From Winogradskyella psychrotolerans RS-3 (lineage in GTDB: Bacteria > Bacteroidota > Bacteroidia > Flavobacteriales > Flavobacteriaceae): a DNA stretch of 64,000 nucleotides. The DNA is taken from positions 1-64,000 of the forward strand of contig NZ_ATMR01000126.1 in the NCBI RefSeq assembly GCF_000427335.1, read 5' to 3'. This document shows, in pieces, positions 8,959-18,667 of this stretch (position 1 is the first letter of the stretch; the number at the start of each line of letters is the position of its first letter). The notes beneath the pieces were generated by a model. The model was given only the letters and a program-made list of their open reading frames with translations, searched no databases and had not been told where the DNA came from. The translations under genes and the position numbers were made by a program.

Positions 8959-9316
8959 AAAAATGATAAAAAGCATTCTCATAATGAGTCAATTGCTCTG
9001 TCTTCTTATTTTTTAAAACAGCAATAATATCAAAACGAGTTTCTAAATCAATATCATTTTCAATTATAAAAGCATCCATAGCTTTCACTAATAATTTGAT
9101 TTTATTAGGCGTAACAAACTCTTGCGGATCACCAAAAAAATCAGAATTTCGTGTTTTTACCTCTACACAAATCATTTCATTATTATGTTTGGCTATGATA
9201 TCTATTTCAGCTTTTTGAAATATATAATTACGAACAATGATTTCATACCCTTTTTTTATGAGTAATTCTGTTGCGAGTTGCTCACCTAGTTTGCCAAGTT
9301 CGTTGTGTTGTGCCAT
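8957..9316 (-). CDS. YraN/UPF0102-family nuclease-fold protein
   Basis: This 119-residue protein shows the restriction-endonuclease-like core of the UPF0102 (YraN) family: GEQLATELLIKKGYEI at the N-terminus, then AEIDIIAKHNNEMICVEVKTR, the D...ExK catalytic pattern. The biological role is unknown; a link to DNA processing is suggested by the fold only. It is transcribed toward nadD. Confidence 0.9.
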   Translation of the reverse strand: MAQHNELGKLGEQLATELLIKKGYEIIVRNYIFQKAEIDIIAKHNNEMICVEVKTRNSDFFGDPQEFVTPNKIKLLVKAMDAFIIENDIDLETRFDIIAVLKNKKTEQLTHYENAFYHF

Positions 9317-9470
9317 TTTTCAGTCTTCAGTTTACCGTTTTCTCTCAAAAAAGTTAGAAATACTTTAGAGTTAACTTCAATATACAAAATTGCAGCATCT
9401 TAAAAGCAAAATGAAACAATCTGAGTCAAAGCATCTTTGTTTAAAGCACATAAAATCTTACAATTAGCCA

Positions 9471-9478
9471 TATCTTTG
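9471..9478 (+). promoter_or_regulatory. -7 box for the zinc-ribbon protein gene
   Basis: TATCTTTG matches TAnnTTTG and is 21 nt upstream of the ATG at 9500. Confidence 0.6.
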
Positions 9479-9499
9479 TAATGCTTTAAAACACGCGAA

Positions 9500-9802
9500 A
9501 TGGCTAGTCATATTAAATGCCCAAATTGTGGTCTCTATAATACAAATCAAGACTATTGCACCAATTGCAATACGCTATTATCTTATAAAAAAAGACGAGA
9601 ATTAACGTTTGCTCAAGATGAAAAAGAGCGTCGTGAACGCGAGCGTATTCAAAAAGAAGCCTCTCCATCGTTTTATGAAAAGCATAAAGATCACCGGTTT
9701 TTAATAGTGCGTGTTTTTGTTAAAGTTATACACTCTATTTGGATGGGATTTGTAGCCATCGGAATGTTTATTGCTTGGCTAATAACTGCTATTGCAGCAT
9801 GA
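9500..9802 (+). CDS. Zinc-ribbon membrane-anchored hypothetical protein
   Basis: This 100-residue protein has an N-terminal zinc ribbon with CPNC and CTNC pairs (Cys7, 10, 20, 23), a charged helical stretch rich in Arg, Lys and Glu (about 30-60), and a C-terminal hydrophobic segment (about 75-98) that should anchor it in the inner membrane. I do not recognise a named family. It overlaps the next gene by the ATGA arrangement, so the two small membrane proteins are probably made together. Confidence 0.75.
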   Translation: MASHIKCPNCGLYNTNQDYCTNCNTLLSYKKRRELTFAQDEKERRERERIQKEASPSFYEKHKDHRFLIVRVFVKVIHSIWMGFVAIGMFIAWLITAIAA

Positions 9803-10152
9803 GCATTTTAAAGCACCCTATTTTCTATATCAGTATATTAGTCGCTTCTGCATTATACATTGCAAATCGTTTTGAAGTACCACTTCCTAATTGGATGTAT
9901 TTTTACATCAATGACTTTTTATGTATGCCTATTGTGTTAAGTACAAGTTTAGCAACTCTAAGAATCATCAAGAAAACTGAAACACTTTACGTACCAGTTA
10001 CCGTCGTTTTAGCCTTAACGCTGTATTTTTCCTTATATTTTGAATGGCTAATGCCACAAATTAACACACGTTATACGAGTGATTTAATTGACGTTGGACT
10101 CTACTTTTTAGGAGCCATTTTGTTTTTCAAGTTTCAAAAGCAATTATTCTGA
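9799..10152 (+). CDS. Small integral membrane protein, unknown function
   Basis: This 117-residue protein has about four hydrophobic segments, beginning HPIFYISILVASALYIANRF and ending FLGAILFFKFQKQLF. ATG at 9799 overlaps the upstream stop (ATGA), which decides the start against an upstream in-frame ATG at 9739 lying within the zinc-ribbon gene. I cannot name a function. It is convergent with the LD-carboxypeptidase gene and overlaps its 3' end by 9 bp. Confidence 0.72.
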   Translation: MSILKHPIFYISILVASALYIANRFEVPLPNWMYFYINDFLCMPIVLSTSLATLRIIKKTETLYVPVTVVLALTLYFSLYFEWLMPQINTRYTSDLIDVGLYFLGAILFFKFQKQLF

Positions 10153-11169
10153 AAATTTTAAAGTCGATTGCGCTTTACCAACTTTTAACTCTATAGTTCG
10201 TCCCAAAACCAACGCACGGTTGTCTTTTTCGTGTCCTGCAGGCATATTGAAGGTAATTGGAAAATCGTAATCTTCTAATGCATCTAAAATCAATTGCTCT
10301 ATCGAAGTACCCCAAAGTGTCGTATTCTTTCGCATTCTAGACATATCACCAACCACAAGCCCATTCAAATTATCAAAATAACCGGCGCGTTTCATACTTT
10401 GCAACATACGGTCAATATGATATTTATATTCACCAATTTCTTCAATAAAAAGAATTTTTCCAGAGGTATCTATACTCTCTCTAGAACCCAACATGGTATG
10501 TAACATCGTTAGATTTCCTCCGACTAATTCTCCTGAAGTTTCTCCTACTCTATTATAGTTTGAGCCTTTTAAAGTATAGTTTTCAGGATTTCCGAAAATA
10601 GCCGATTTAAACGTTTCAACAGATTCCTTTATATCATTCAAATCTTTGGTTAAACTCACACACATTATAGCATGTAAGGACTGAAACCCTTCATTATGAA
10701 CCTGATTGTGCAATGCTGTAATATCGCTATAACCAATAATCCATTTCGGATTTTTCTTAAATTTAGTATAATTCAATTTATCCAAAATCCTAACCGTTCC
10801 GTAACCACCTCGCGCACACCAAATCGCGCTAATTTTAGGATCGTCCATAGCGTTTTGCAAATCTTCGCAACGTTCGGCATCTGTACCAGCAAAATGATTA
10901 GATTGGTTAAAAACATGTTTACCAACAATAGCATGCAAACCCCAACTTTCTAGAAGTTTTACAGCGTCTTGCACTTCTCCTACTCTACTTTTTAAAATCC
11001 CAGAAGGCGCAACAATAGCCACAGTATCTCCTGCTTTTAAATAGGGTGGTTGTATTAATTGTGAAGCCATTTTGGTAGGTTTATTAGTTTCTATCTGCGC
11101 TTGTACTTCGGATTGTGAAATAAAAATCAAAACGAAAACAAGATACATAAAGTGATGTCTAAAAGTCAT
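10144..11169 (-). CDS. LD-carboxypeptidase (peptidase family S66)
   Basis: This exported enzyme of 341 residues removes the terminal D-Ala from muropeptide tetrapeptides in peptidoglycan recycling. A signal peptide ends near SEVQAQ. S66 marks are GDTVAIVAPSG, WCARGGYG, and the nucleophile region IIGYSDITALH, with the C-terminal EEIGEYKYHIDRML and MPAGHE providing Glu and His of the Ser-His-Glu triad. E. coli LdcA is cytoplasmic, so the signal peptide suggests a periplasmic job here, as in many Bacteroidota. It diverges from metG. Confidence 0.9.
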   Translation of the reverse strand: MTFRHHFMYLVFVLIFISQSEVQAQIETNKPTKMASQLIQPPYLKAGDTVAIVAPSGILKSRVGEVQDAVKLLESWGLHAIVGKHVFNQSNHFAGTDAERCEDLQNAMDDPKISAIWCARGGYGTVRILDKLNYTKFKKNPKWIIGYSDITALHNQVHNEGFQSLHAIMCVSLTKDLNDIKESVETFKSAIFGNPENYTLKGSNYNRVGETSGELVGGNLTMLHTMLGSRESIDTSGKILFIEEIGEYKYHIDRMLQSMKRAGYFDNLNGLVVGDMSRMRKNTTLWGTSIEQLILDALEDYDFPITFNMPAGHEKDNRALVLGRTIELKVGKAQSTLKFSE

Positions 11170-11223
11170 AAATAGTGCTTTTGGTAAAAGTACATTTTTT
11201 TTCTAAATCCCTTATATATTACG

Positions 11224-11231
11224 TACTTTTG
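11224..11231 (+). promoter_or_regulatory. -7 box for metG
   Basis: TACTTTTG matches TAnnTTTG. Its last base is the G of an in-frame GTG at 11231, so that GTG cannot be in the mRNA leader and the start must lie downstream. Confidence 0.6.
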
Positions 11232-11254
11232 TGGCTTTCAAAAAAATGAAAACC

Positions 11255-13327
11255 ATGTCGAAAAGATATACCATAACAGCAGCATTACCATATACAAACG
11301 GCCCAATTCATATTGGACATTTAGCTGGTGTTTATGTGCCTGCAGATATTTATTCTAGATACTTAAGATTAACGGGCAATGACGTTGCTTTTATTTGCGG
11401 AAGTGATGAGCACGGTGTGCCGATTACCATCAAAGCGAAAAAAGAAGGGGTCACTCCACAAGATATTGTGGATAAATATCATGCCATTATCAAACAGTCT
11501 TTTATTGACTTTGGTATTACTTTCGATAACTACTCACGTACTACAGCAAAAATCCATCACGATACGGCTCAAGAATTTTTCAAAACCCTTTACGACAAAA
11601 ACGAGTTTGTAGAAGAGGTTACTGAACAATTATATGACGAAGAAGCGAATCAGTTTTTAGCTGACCGTTTTGTAACAGGAACCTGTCCTAAATGTGGCAA
11701 CGAAGAAGCTTATGGAGATCAGTGTGAAAGCTGTGGATCGAGTTTAAATGCTACAGATTTAATAAACCCTAAATCGGCAATAACAGGAAATGTACCTTCT
11801 TTAAAAGAAACCAAACACTGGTTTTTACCTTTAAATAAACATGAAGATTTTCTACGCGAATGGATTTTAAAAGGCCACAAAAAAGATTGGAAACCTAATG
11901 TTTACGGTCAGGTGAAATCTTGGATTGATGATGGACTAAGACCAAGAGCGGTAACCAGAGATTTAGACTGGGGAATTCCGGTACCTGTTGAAGGTGGCGA
12001 AGGTAAAGTCCTTTACGTTTGGTTTGATGCCCCTATTGGTTATATCTCTTCTACAAAAGAATGGGCTGCACGCGAAGGTAAAAATTGGGAAGATTATTGG
12101 AAAGATGAAGACACTAAACTGGTTCATTTTATAGGAAAAGATAACATTGTCTTTCACTGTATCATTTTCCCATCGATGTTAAAAGCAGAAGGTTCTTATA
12201 TTTTACCAGAAAACGTTCCTGCTAACGAATTTTTAAACTTAGAAGGTCAGAAATTATCGACTTCTAAAAACTGGGCCGTTTGGTTACCTGATTATTTAAT
12301 AGACTTTCCTAATCAACAAGATGTGTTGCGTTACGCTTTAACGGCAAATGCACCAGAATCTAAGGATAACGATTTTACGTGGAAAGATTTTCAAGCGAGA
12401 AACAATAATGAATTGGTAGCTATCTTCGGAAACTTTATCAATCGTGTGGTGGTTTTAACGAATAAATATTACGACGGTATTATCCCGACACCATCGGACT
12501 ATTCTACTATTGACGAAGAAACTTTAGCAGCTGTAAAAGCCTATCCTGCTGTGATTTCGAGCTCTATTGAACGTTACCGTTTTAGAGAAGCGAGTCAGGA
12601 ATTGATGAACTTAGCACGACTAGGAAATAAGTATTTAGCTGATGAAGAGCCATGGAAAACGTTTAAAACAGATGAAGCACGTACTAAAACCGTAATGTTT
12701 GTGGCTTTACAAATTGCGTCTGCCTTAGCTGTTTTATCAGAACCGTTCTTACCATTTACCTCAACCAAGTTAAAAGGTATTTTAAATTCGAATGATAACG
12801 GATGGGAAGACGTTTCAACAAAAGACATTTTAATTCCCGCATCACATCAAATTGGAAAAGGAGAATTATTATTCTCTAAAATTGAAGATTCTGAAATTCA
12901 AATACAACTCGATAAATTAGAAGCAAGCAAAAAAGCTAATGAAGCTGAAAAGAAGGCAACAGAACCTCAAAAGGATGAAATTACGTTTGAAGATTTTACA
13001 AAATTAGACTTGCGTGTTGGTACTATTATAGAAGCTGAAAAAATGCCAAAAACCAAAAAGCTTTTAGTCTTAAAAGTAGATACTGGTATTGACACAAGAA
13101 CGATTGTCTCTGGTATTGCCGAAAGCTTTTCTCCAGAAGACGTCATAGGCAAACGCGTTACCGTTTTAGTGAATTTAGCGCCAAGAGCTTTACGAGGAGT
13201 TGAGAGTCAAGGTATGATTTTAATGACGGAAGACGAAACTGGGAAATTGGTATTTGTTAATCCTGATACTTCGACTGCGCTCAGCACAGGTATTGAGGGA
13301 GTTAAAAATGGTTTACAGATTAGTTAA
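11255..13327 (+). CDS. metG: Methionyl-tRNA synthetase
   Basis: This enzyme charges tRNA-Met with methionine. From ATG 11255 (MSKRYTI) the protein has 690 residues; ATG at 11246 is an alternative and GTG at 11231 lies in the promoter. Marks in order: the HIGH motif in PIHIGHLAG, a zinc knuckle [17 protein letters not shown], the KMSKS-type motif in [10 protein letters not shown], and a C-terminal tRNA-binding (EMAP/OB-fold) domain from about [13 protein letters not shown]. The length is that of the long, dimeric bacterial form. A strong terminator follows. Confidence 0.96.
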   Translation: MSKRYTITAALPYTNGPIHIGHLAGVYVPADIYSRYLRLTGNDVAFICGSDEHGVPITIKAKKEGVTPQDIVDKYHAIIKQSFIDFGITFDNYSRTTAKIHHDTAQEFFKTLYDKNEFVEEVTEQLYDEEANQFLADRFVTGTCPKCGNEEAYGDQCESCGSSLNATDLINPKSAITGNVPSLKETKHWFLPLNKHEDFLREWILKGHKKDWKPNVYGQVKSWIDDGLRPRAVTRDLDWGIPVPVEGGEGKVLYVWFDAPIGYISSTKEWAAREGKNWEDYWKDEDTKLVHFIGKDNIVFHCIIFPSMLKAEGSYILPENVPANEFLNLEGQKLSTSKNWAVWLPDYLIDFPNQQDVLRYALTANAPESKDNDFTWKDFQARNNNELVAIFGNFINRVVVLTNKYYDGIIPTPSDYSTIDEETLAAVKAYPAVISSSIERYRFREASQELMNLARLGNKYLADEEPWKTFKTDEARTKTVMFVALQIASALAVLSEPFLPFTSTKLKGILNSNDNGWEDVSTKDILIPASHQIGKGELLFSKIEDSEIQIQLDKLEASKKANEAEKKATEPQKDEITFEDFTKLDLRVGTIIEAEKMPKTKKLLVLKVDTGIDTRTIVSGIAESFSPEDVIGKRVTVLVNLAPRALRGVESQGMILMTEDETGKLVFVNPDTSTALSTGIEGVKNGLQIS

Positions 13328-13360
13328 GCACTCAATCTTTTCATTTTATATTATACAAAA

Positions 13361-13392
13361 TGGAGCCTATAGTAGGCTCCAATTTTTTTTTT
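13361..13392 (+). terminator. Rho-independent terminator of metG
   Basis: A perfect 9-bp stem (TGGAGCCTA / TAGGCTCCA) with a 3-nt loop is followed by a run of ten T. Confidence 0.88.
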
Positions 13393-13477
13393 GCTAATGC
13401 ATCAATAATTTTTTCTTTACAAGCAAGCCACGGACTACCCTTTAAGTAATTTTGAATTCAAACATTACCTAAAGACA

Positions 13478-13948
13478 ATGAAAAAAATAGCACTATTATG
13501 TTTAACGGTCTGCTTTTTAGCTTGTGGATCGTCAAAAACCGTTCGTCAATCTAAAAAAACGATAAAAGGAGATTGGACATTAACGTCCATAAAATCTTCA
13601 GCGATTGGAGATTTAAAAATTACACTTCTTAACGATGCAGAAAAAGCCTGTTTTGAAAATAGTACATGGCAATTTATACCTAATAACAATACAGGAAACT
13701 ATACGCTTTCAGGAATGAGTTGTGACACAGAACAACGTTATTTCGCATTCACTATAGACGAAGTTAATGAAGACACTGGCTTATATAATTTCTTATTAAA
13801 ACCTACAAATGAAAAAGGTAAATCTGAAACTAATGTAGGATTTAGATTAGAACTCACAGCACTTTCTGAAACTACCATGCAATGGCAACAACTAGTGACT
13901 TTAGAAGGAAGGCCCATCACCATTACTATGAACTTTACAAAATATTAA
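13478..13948 (+). CDS. Lipocalin-like lipoprotein
   Basis: This is a secreted lipoprotein of 156 residues with lipobox FLAC (Cys16). After it, KGDWTLTSIKS and later CFENSTWQFIPNNNTGNYTLSG form the strand pattern of the small lipocalin-like proteins common in Bacteroidota (GxW near the N-terminus). Ligand and role are unknown. It stands between the metG terminator and the OmpA-like gene and may be expressed with it. Confidence 0.75.
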   Translation: MKKIALLCLTVCFLACGSSKTVRQSKKTIKGDWTLTSIKSSAIGDLKITLLNDAEKACFENSTWQFIPNNNTGNYTLSGMSCDTEQRYFAFTIDEVNEDTGLYNFLLKPTNEKGKSETNVGFRLELTALSETTMQWQQLVTLEGRPITITMNFTKY

Positions 13949-14041
13949 ATTATGAAACGAGCATGTTCAAAATTTTATCACCTAAAGGGATGATTAAAAG
14001 CGAACAGCATGTGACCATTAAAAAACAATAAATAAAAACAT

Positions 14042-14749
14042 ATGAAACTATTAAATTATAAATCAAATTTAGCCATAACACTATCATTACTTTTAGTATT
14101 AATGACAAGTTGTAAGGCTGTAGACAATGCAAACAATAAACAAAAAGGAGCAGCCATTGGAGCTGCAGGTGGAGCACTACTTGGTGCTATCATTGGAAAC
14201 AACGTAGGTAAAGGTGGCAAAGGTGAATTAGGAGCGGTTATCGGAGGAGTTGTTGGCGGTGGAGCTGGTGTACTCATTGGAAACAAAATGGATAAACAAG
14301 CTCAAGAAATTGAAAGTGAAATTCCTGGCGCAACTGTTGAGCGCGTTGATGATGGTATTGTACTGACCTTCGACGAGCAAAGTGGTGTTTATTTTGATAC
14401 TGAAAAGTATAATATTAACGCTAAATCTCAAGAAACATTAAACAAATTAGCAAGTGTATTTACGGAATACCCAGACACAAATATTCTTGTTGTTGGCCAT
14501 ACAGATAGTTCTGGTAATGATGCTTACAACTTAACTTTGTCTAAAAACAGAGCAGAAGCTGTAACCAATTATTTAACAGGGAAAGGCTTAGGTACCGCAC
14601 GCTTTACAACACATTGGTTTGGCGAAGAGCAACCGAAGTACGACAATACAACAGCAGACGGACGTTCTAAAAACAGACGTGTAAACATTGCGATTGTTCC
14701 TAATGAAACGATGGTAAATGATGCAAAAGTAGAAGCTGGCTCTAATTAA
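14042..14749 (+). CDS. OmpA-family lipoprotein with glycine zipper
   Basis: This is an envelope lipoprotein of 235 residues. The lipobox is LMTSC (Cys24). Residues about 37-92 form a glycine zipper (repeated GAAIGAAGGALLGAIIG-type steps), which can insert in or lie along a membrane. The C-terminal half is an OmpA-like peptidoglycan-binding domain with VVGHTDSSGNDAYN and LSKNRAEAVTNYL and GRSKNRRVNIAI, containing the Asp and Arg that bind diaminopimelate. It probably tethers outer membrane to peptidoglycan. A terminator follows at 14801. Confidence 0.88.
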   Translation: MKLLNYKSNLAITLSLLLVLMTSCKAVDNANNKQKGAAIGAAGGALLGAIIGNNVGKGGKGELGAVIGGVVGGGAGVLIGNKMDKQAQEIESEIPGATVERVDDGIVLTFDEQSGVYFDTEKYNINAKSQETLNKLASVFTEYPDTNILVVGHTDSSGNDAYNLTLSKNRAEAVTNYLTGKGLGTARFTTHWFGEEQPKYDNTTADGRSKNRRVNIAIVPNETMVNDAKVEAGSN

Positions 14750-14800
14750 TAACTTTTGCTGAAACTATTCGGCAATTACATCAGAGTTAGATATATTACA

Positions 14801-14835
14801 GACCTTATAATTTTAAATTTATAAGGTCTTTTTTT
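14801..14835 (+). terminator. Terminator abutting the tex start codon
   Basis: A perfect 10-bp stem (GACCTTATAA / TTATAAGGTC) with an 8-nt loop is followed by seven T; the ATG of tex is the very next base. It ends the OmpA-like transcript and would lie in the 5' leader of any tex message started upstream. Confidence 0.85.
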
Positions 14836-16954
14836 ATGATGATAAAATATATAGTTCAACACACACAATTAGCAGAAAAAAATATAAAAAGTACGATTCA
14901 ATTATTGAATGAAGACTGTACTATTCCTTTCATTTCACGCTACAGAAAAGAAGCTACAGGAAATCTAGATGAAGTACAAATTGGAGACATTGTTAAATAC
15001 AAAGAATTATTTGAAGCTTTAGAGAAACGAAAAATAGCCATTATAAAAGCTTTGGAAGACCAAGACGTTTTAACCGAAGACCTAAAACAAAAGATTGAAA
15101 ACACTCAAGACGTAACAACGCTTGAAGATCTCTATTTACCTTTCAAGAAAAACGAAAACAAAAGCCGAAACCGCTCGTAAAAATGGTTTGGAACCTTTGG
15201 CTAAAATCATAATGAGCCAAAAGGCAAGTGATATTGAATCTATTGCTCTAAAATATACCAAAGGCGATATCGCAACTGTAGAGGATGCTTTAGAAGGAGC
15301 CAGACATATCATTGCCGAATGGATTAATGAACGCACTGATATTAGGAATAGTTTACGGAACGAATTAGAACGACATGCTCAAATTACGACCAAAGTAATT
15401 AAGTCTAAATCTACAGACGAAAAAGCGCAAAAATTCCGAGACTACTTTGATTGGTCTGAATCTCTATCACGAATTCCTTCACATAGATTATTAGCCATTT
15501 TAAGAGCAGAAAGCGAAGGCTTTATCCGTGTGAAAATTGAAGTTGATGCTGTTAGAGTTTTAGAACGTATTGATAATAGAATCATACAAAGCCAAAATGC
15601 TTGCGCAGATCAAATAGAATTGGCCATTTCAGATGCCTATAAACGTTTATTATTTCCATCATTAAGTAATGAAGCCCTTCAAAAGGCAAAGGAAAAAGCC
15701 GATGAATCTGCGATTACTGTTTTTGCTAAAAATTTAAAGCAATTATTATTAGGCTCACCTATTGGTGAAAAACGGGTTTTAGCCATCGACCCTGGTTTTA
15801 GAAGTGGTTGTAAAGTCGTTTGCTTAGATGCACAAGGTGCTTTAAAGTACAATGAAAACATCTATCCACATGCCCCAAAAAATGATAGTATTGGTGCCAT
15901 AAAAAAGATTTCTTCTTTAGTCGAAGCTTATAAAATTGAAGCGATTGCCATTGGAAATGGAACGGCATCACGAGAAACTGAAGCTTTAATTCGAAAAATT
16001 CAATTTAAAAACGATATCCAAGTGTTTGTGGTTAGTGAAGCTGGTGCGAGTATTTATTCGGCTTCAAAAATAGCTAGAGATGAATTTCCAAATTACGATG
16101 TTACGGTTCGTGGTTCGGTTTCTATTGGAAGACGTTTACAAGATCCCTTAGCCGAATTGGTAAAAATTGATGCAAAATCTATTGGAGTTGGACAATACCA
16201 GCATGATGTGGATCAAACAAAGCTTCAAAAACAACTCGATGTTGTGGTTGAAAATTGTGTGAATGCCGTCGGTGTTAACATTAACACTGCAAGTACACCG
16301 CTACTCAGTTCGGTTTCTGGAATTGGACCAAAATTAGCAGAAAATATTTTTAATTACCGAAACGAAAACGGCGCATTTAAATCGAGAAACGATATTAAAA
16401 AAGTACCCCGATTAGGTGGAAAAGCTTACGAACAAGCTGCTGGTTTCTTAAGAATTCGCGATGCCAAAAATCCTTTAGACAATTCATCTGTACATCCTGA
16501 AACTTATAAAATAGTTGAAAAAATGGCTAAAGATGAAGGAGTTTCACTTCAAGACTTAATTGGAAATAAAACCATTCTTCAAAATATAGATTTAAATAAA
16601 TATTATACAGAAACGGTTGGTTTGCCCACGCTTCAAGATATTATTAAAGAACTAGAAAAACCTGGATTAGACATTAGAGAACAAGCTAAAGTTTTCACCT
16701 TTAATCAAAATATAAAAACCATAACTGATTTACACGAAGGGCAATTGTTACCTGGTATCGTTAATAATATAACCAATTTTGGGTGCTTTGTAGATGTTGG
16801 GATTAAAGAAAGTGGACTAATTCATGTTTCAAATTTATCAGATAGTTTTGTAAAGGACGTTAATAAACACGTACACTTACATCAGCAGATTATTGTTAAA
16901 GTTTTAGAGGTTGATGTGGCTCGAAAACGGATTCAGTTAAAGCTTCATAAATAA
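14836..16954 (+). pseudogene. tex: Tex-family S1 RNA-binding accessory protein, frameshifted as read
   Basis: The first frame (14836-15180) gives the Tex N-terminus (RYRKEATGNLDE, DLYLPFKK) and then stops; the second frame carries KTKAETARKNGLEPLA to the end at 16954, with a YqgF-like nuclease-fold core (AIDPGFRSGCKVV), helix-hairpin-helix (SGIGPKLAENIFNYR) and a C-terminal S1 domain (LPGIVNNITNFGCFVDVG). The break is at 15148-15158, in AAGAAAAACGAAAACA. Restoring one A to each A run gives LPFKKKRKTKAE, the expected family sequence, and a 706-residue protein. Tex is a nucleic-acid-binding transcription accessory factor. A sequencing error is the simplest cause. The next gene follows directly (TAAATG). 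Confidence 0.92.
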
Positions 16955-17857
16955 ATGCTCAAAATAGCTTTTCATCCCATATATAAACATCCACTTCCTG
17001 TAGGACACCGGTTTCCTATGGAAAAATACGAATTATTACCACAGCAACTTTTGCACGAAGGCACCTGTACTCATGCTAATTTCTTTCAACCAGAAAAACC
17101 TAATGATAAGTATATTGTTGCCGTTCATGACCCTGAATATTATTATGATTTAATTAATATCACTCTAAATCAGCGCGCCGCCCGAAAAATAGGGTTTCCG
17201 TTAAGTAGAGCTTTAGTACACCGTGAAATATTAATTGCAGATGGCACAATTAAAGCTAGTGAATTTGCTTTACAACATGGCATTGCTATGAATATTGCAG
17301 GTGGCACACATCATGCATTTACCAATCGTGGTGAAGCATTTTGTTTGCTAAATGACCAAGCCATTGCTGCGCGATATCTTCAAAGTAAAGGGCTCGCTAA
17401 AAAGATTTTAATTGTAGATTTAGATGTACATCAAGGTAATGGAACGGCAGAAATTTTTCAGAATGATGATTCCGTTTTCACTTTTTCAATGCATGGTAAA
17501 AGCAATTATCCTTTTAAAAAGGAAACCAGTGATTTAGACATCGCTTTAGAAAATGATACTGACGATTCTACCTATTTAAACCTTTTAAAAAACACATTAC
17601 CAAAACTCATTACACAACAACAGCCCGATTTTATCTATTATTTATGCGGAGTTGATGTGATTAAAACCGATAAATTAGGAAAATTAGGTTTAACCGTTGA
17701 AGGCTGTAAAGCTAGAGACCGTTTTGTTTTAGAACAATGTAAATTAAATGAAATTCCTGTAATGTGCAGTATGGGAGGTGGTTATTCTCCCGACATCAAA
17801 ACAATAGTAAATGCACACGCTAACACGTTTAGACTAGCGCAAGAGGTTTACTTTTAG
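16955..17857 (+). CDS. Histone deacetylase / AcuC-family deacylase
   Basis: This 300-residue cytoplasmic zinc amidohydrolase belongs to the arginase-deacetylase fold. Marks are AGGTHHAF (tandem His of the charge relay), DLDVHQGNGTAE (zinc ligands Asp and His), and SMGGGYSPD near the C-terminus. Bacterial members deacetylate proteins or small amines such as acetylpolyamines; the substrate here is unknown. ATG begins immediately after the tex stop, so the two are likely co-transcribed. Confidence 0.9.
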   Translation: MLKIAFHPIYKHPLPVGHRFPMEKYELLPQQLLHEGTCTHANFFQPEKPNDKYIVAVHDPEYYYDLINITLNQRAARKIGFPLSRALVHREILIADGTIKASEFALQHGIAMNIAGGTHHAFTNRGEAFCLLNDQAIAARYLQSKGLAKKILIVDLDVHQGNGTAEIFQNDDSVFTFSMHGKSNYPFKKETSDLDIALENDTDDSTYLNLLKNTLPKLITQQQPDFIYYLCGVDVIKTDKLGKLGLTVEGCKARDRFVLEQCKLNEIPVMCSMGGGYSPDIKTIVNAHANTFRLAQEVYF

Positions 17858-17905
17858 ACCAAAATCAATTTCTCATAATTATTTTACCATCGGATTAACT
17901 ATTCT

Positions 17906-17913
17906 TATATTTG
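17906..17913 (+). promoter_or_regulatory. -7 box for ferritin gene
   Basis: TATATTTG matches TAnnTTTG, 17 nt upstream of the ferritin ATG. No clear Fur-type palindrome is visible over it. Confidence 0.6.
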
Positions 17914-17930
17914 TTTAAAACACCACAACT

Positions 17931-18449
17931 ATGTTATCAAAAACTATTGAAGCCGCATTAAATAAGCAAATAAGAATCGAAGCAGAGTCATCTCAGGCCT
18001 ATTTAGCCATGGCAATTTGGGCTGAAGTAAAAGGATTAGAAGGTATTTCTAACTTTATGTACGATCAGTCGGATGAAGAGCGCACACACATGCTAAAACT
18101 TGTGAAATTTGTAAACGAGCGCGGTGGACATGCACATATATCTGAACTAAACGCACCAAGTGTAACGTTTTCATCTTATAAAGAAATGTTTGAAAAACTT
18201 TTAGAACATGAAATCTTTGTATCCGAAAGCATTAACGATTTGGTTCACATCTCTCTCCAAGAAAAAGATTATGCTACACACAATTTCTTACAATGGTATG
18301 TTTCAGAACAAATAGAAGAAGAAGCTACTGCCAGAACCATCCTTGATAAAGTAAAAATGATTGGAGATGACAAAGGTGGTTTATATTTATTTGATAGAGA
18401 TATCCAACAACTCACAGTAAACTCAGCAGCTCAAGGTCCTGCTATCTAA
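17931..18449 (+). CDS. ftnA: Non-heme ferritin
   Basis: This iron-storage subunit of 172 residues would assemble as a 24-mer cage and oxidise Fe(II) at a di-iron centre. Ferroxidase ligands line up with the E. coli FtnA positions: Glu17, Glu50 and His53 (DEERTHM), with a further Glu in the EQIEEEATAR helix. No heme-ligand methionine typical of bacterioferritin is evident. It has its own promoter and terminator. Confidence 0.94.
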   Translation: MLSKTIEAALNKQIRIEAESSQAYLAMAIWAEVKGLEGISNFMYDQSDEERTHMLKLVKFVNERGGHAHISELNAPSVTFSSYKEMFEKLLEHEIFVSESINDLVHISLQEKDYATHNFLQWYVSEQIEEEATARTILDKVKMIGDDKGGLYLFDRDIQQLTVNSAAQGPAI

Positions 18450-18460
18450 ATTTTAAAAAG

Positions 18461-18513
18461 GTGTTTTTGCAAATTAAAACGGTACCGATGCATTATCAAA
18501 AACACTTTTTTTT
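18461..18513 (+). terminator. Terminator of ferritin gene
   Basis: GTGTTTTTG and CAAAAACAC form a 9-bp stem around a long loop of about 27 nt, followed by eight T. Confidence 0.65.
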
Positions 18514-18667
18514 ACTTAATATTTTCATAGATTAAAAATATAGCCGAACAAATAATGTTGATTCTCAAAATCGGATTATAAATTAAATCAACTGCTATAA
18601 AGACCTATTTACTTACACTATATTTAATACTACGATATCATACTTTAAATATAAAAATAGTGTTTTT

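Noticed and set aside
14836..15180. Programmed frameshift in tex as a regulatory device
   Set aside because: No slippery heptamer or downstream pseudoknot is evident, the deficit is two bases in neighbouring A runs, and three other genes in the window show the same homopolymer pattern.
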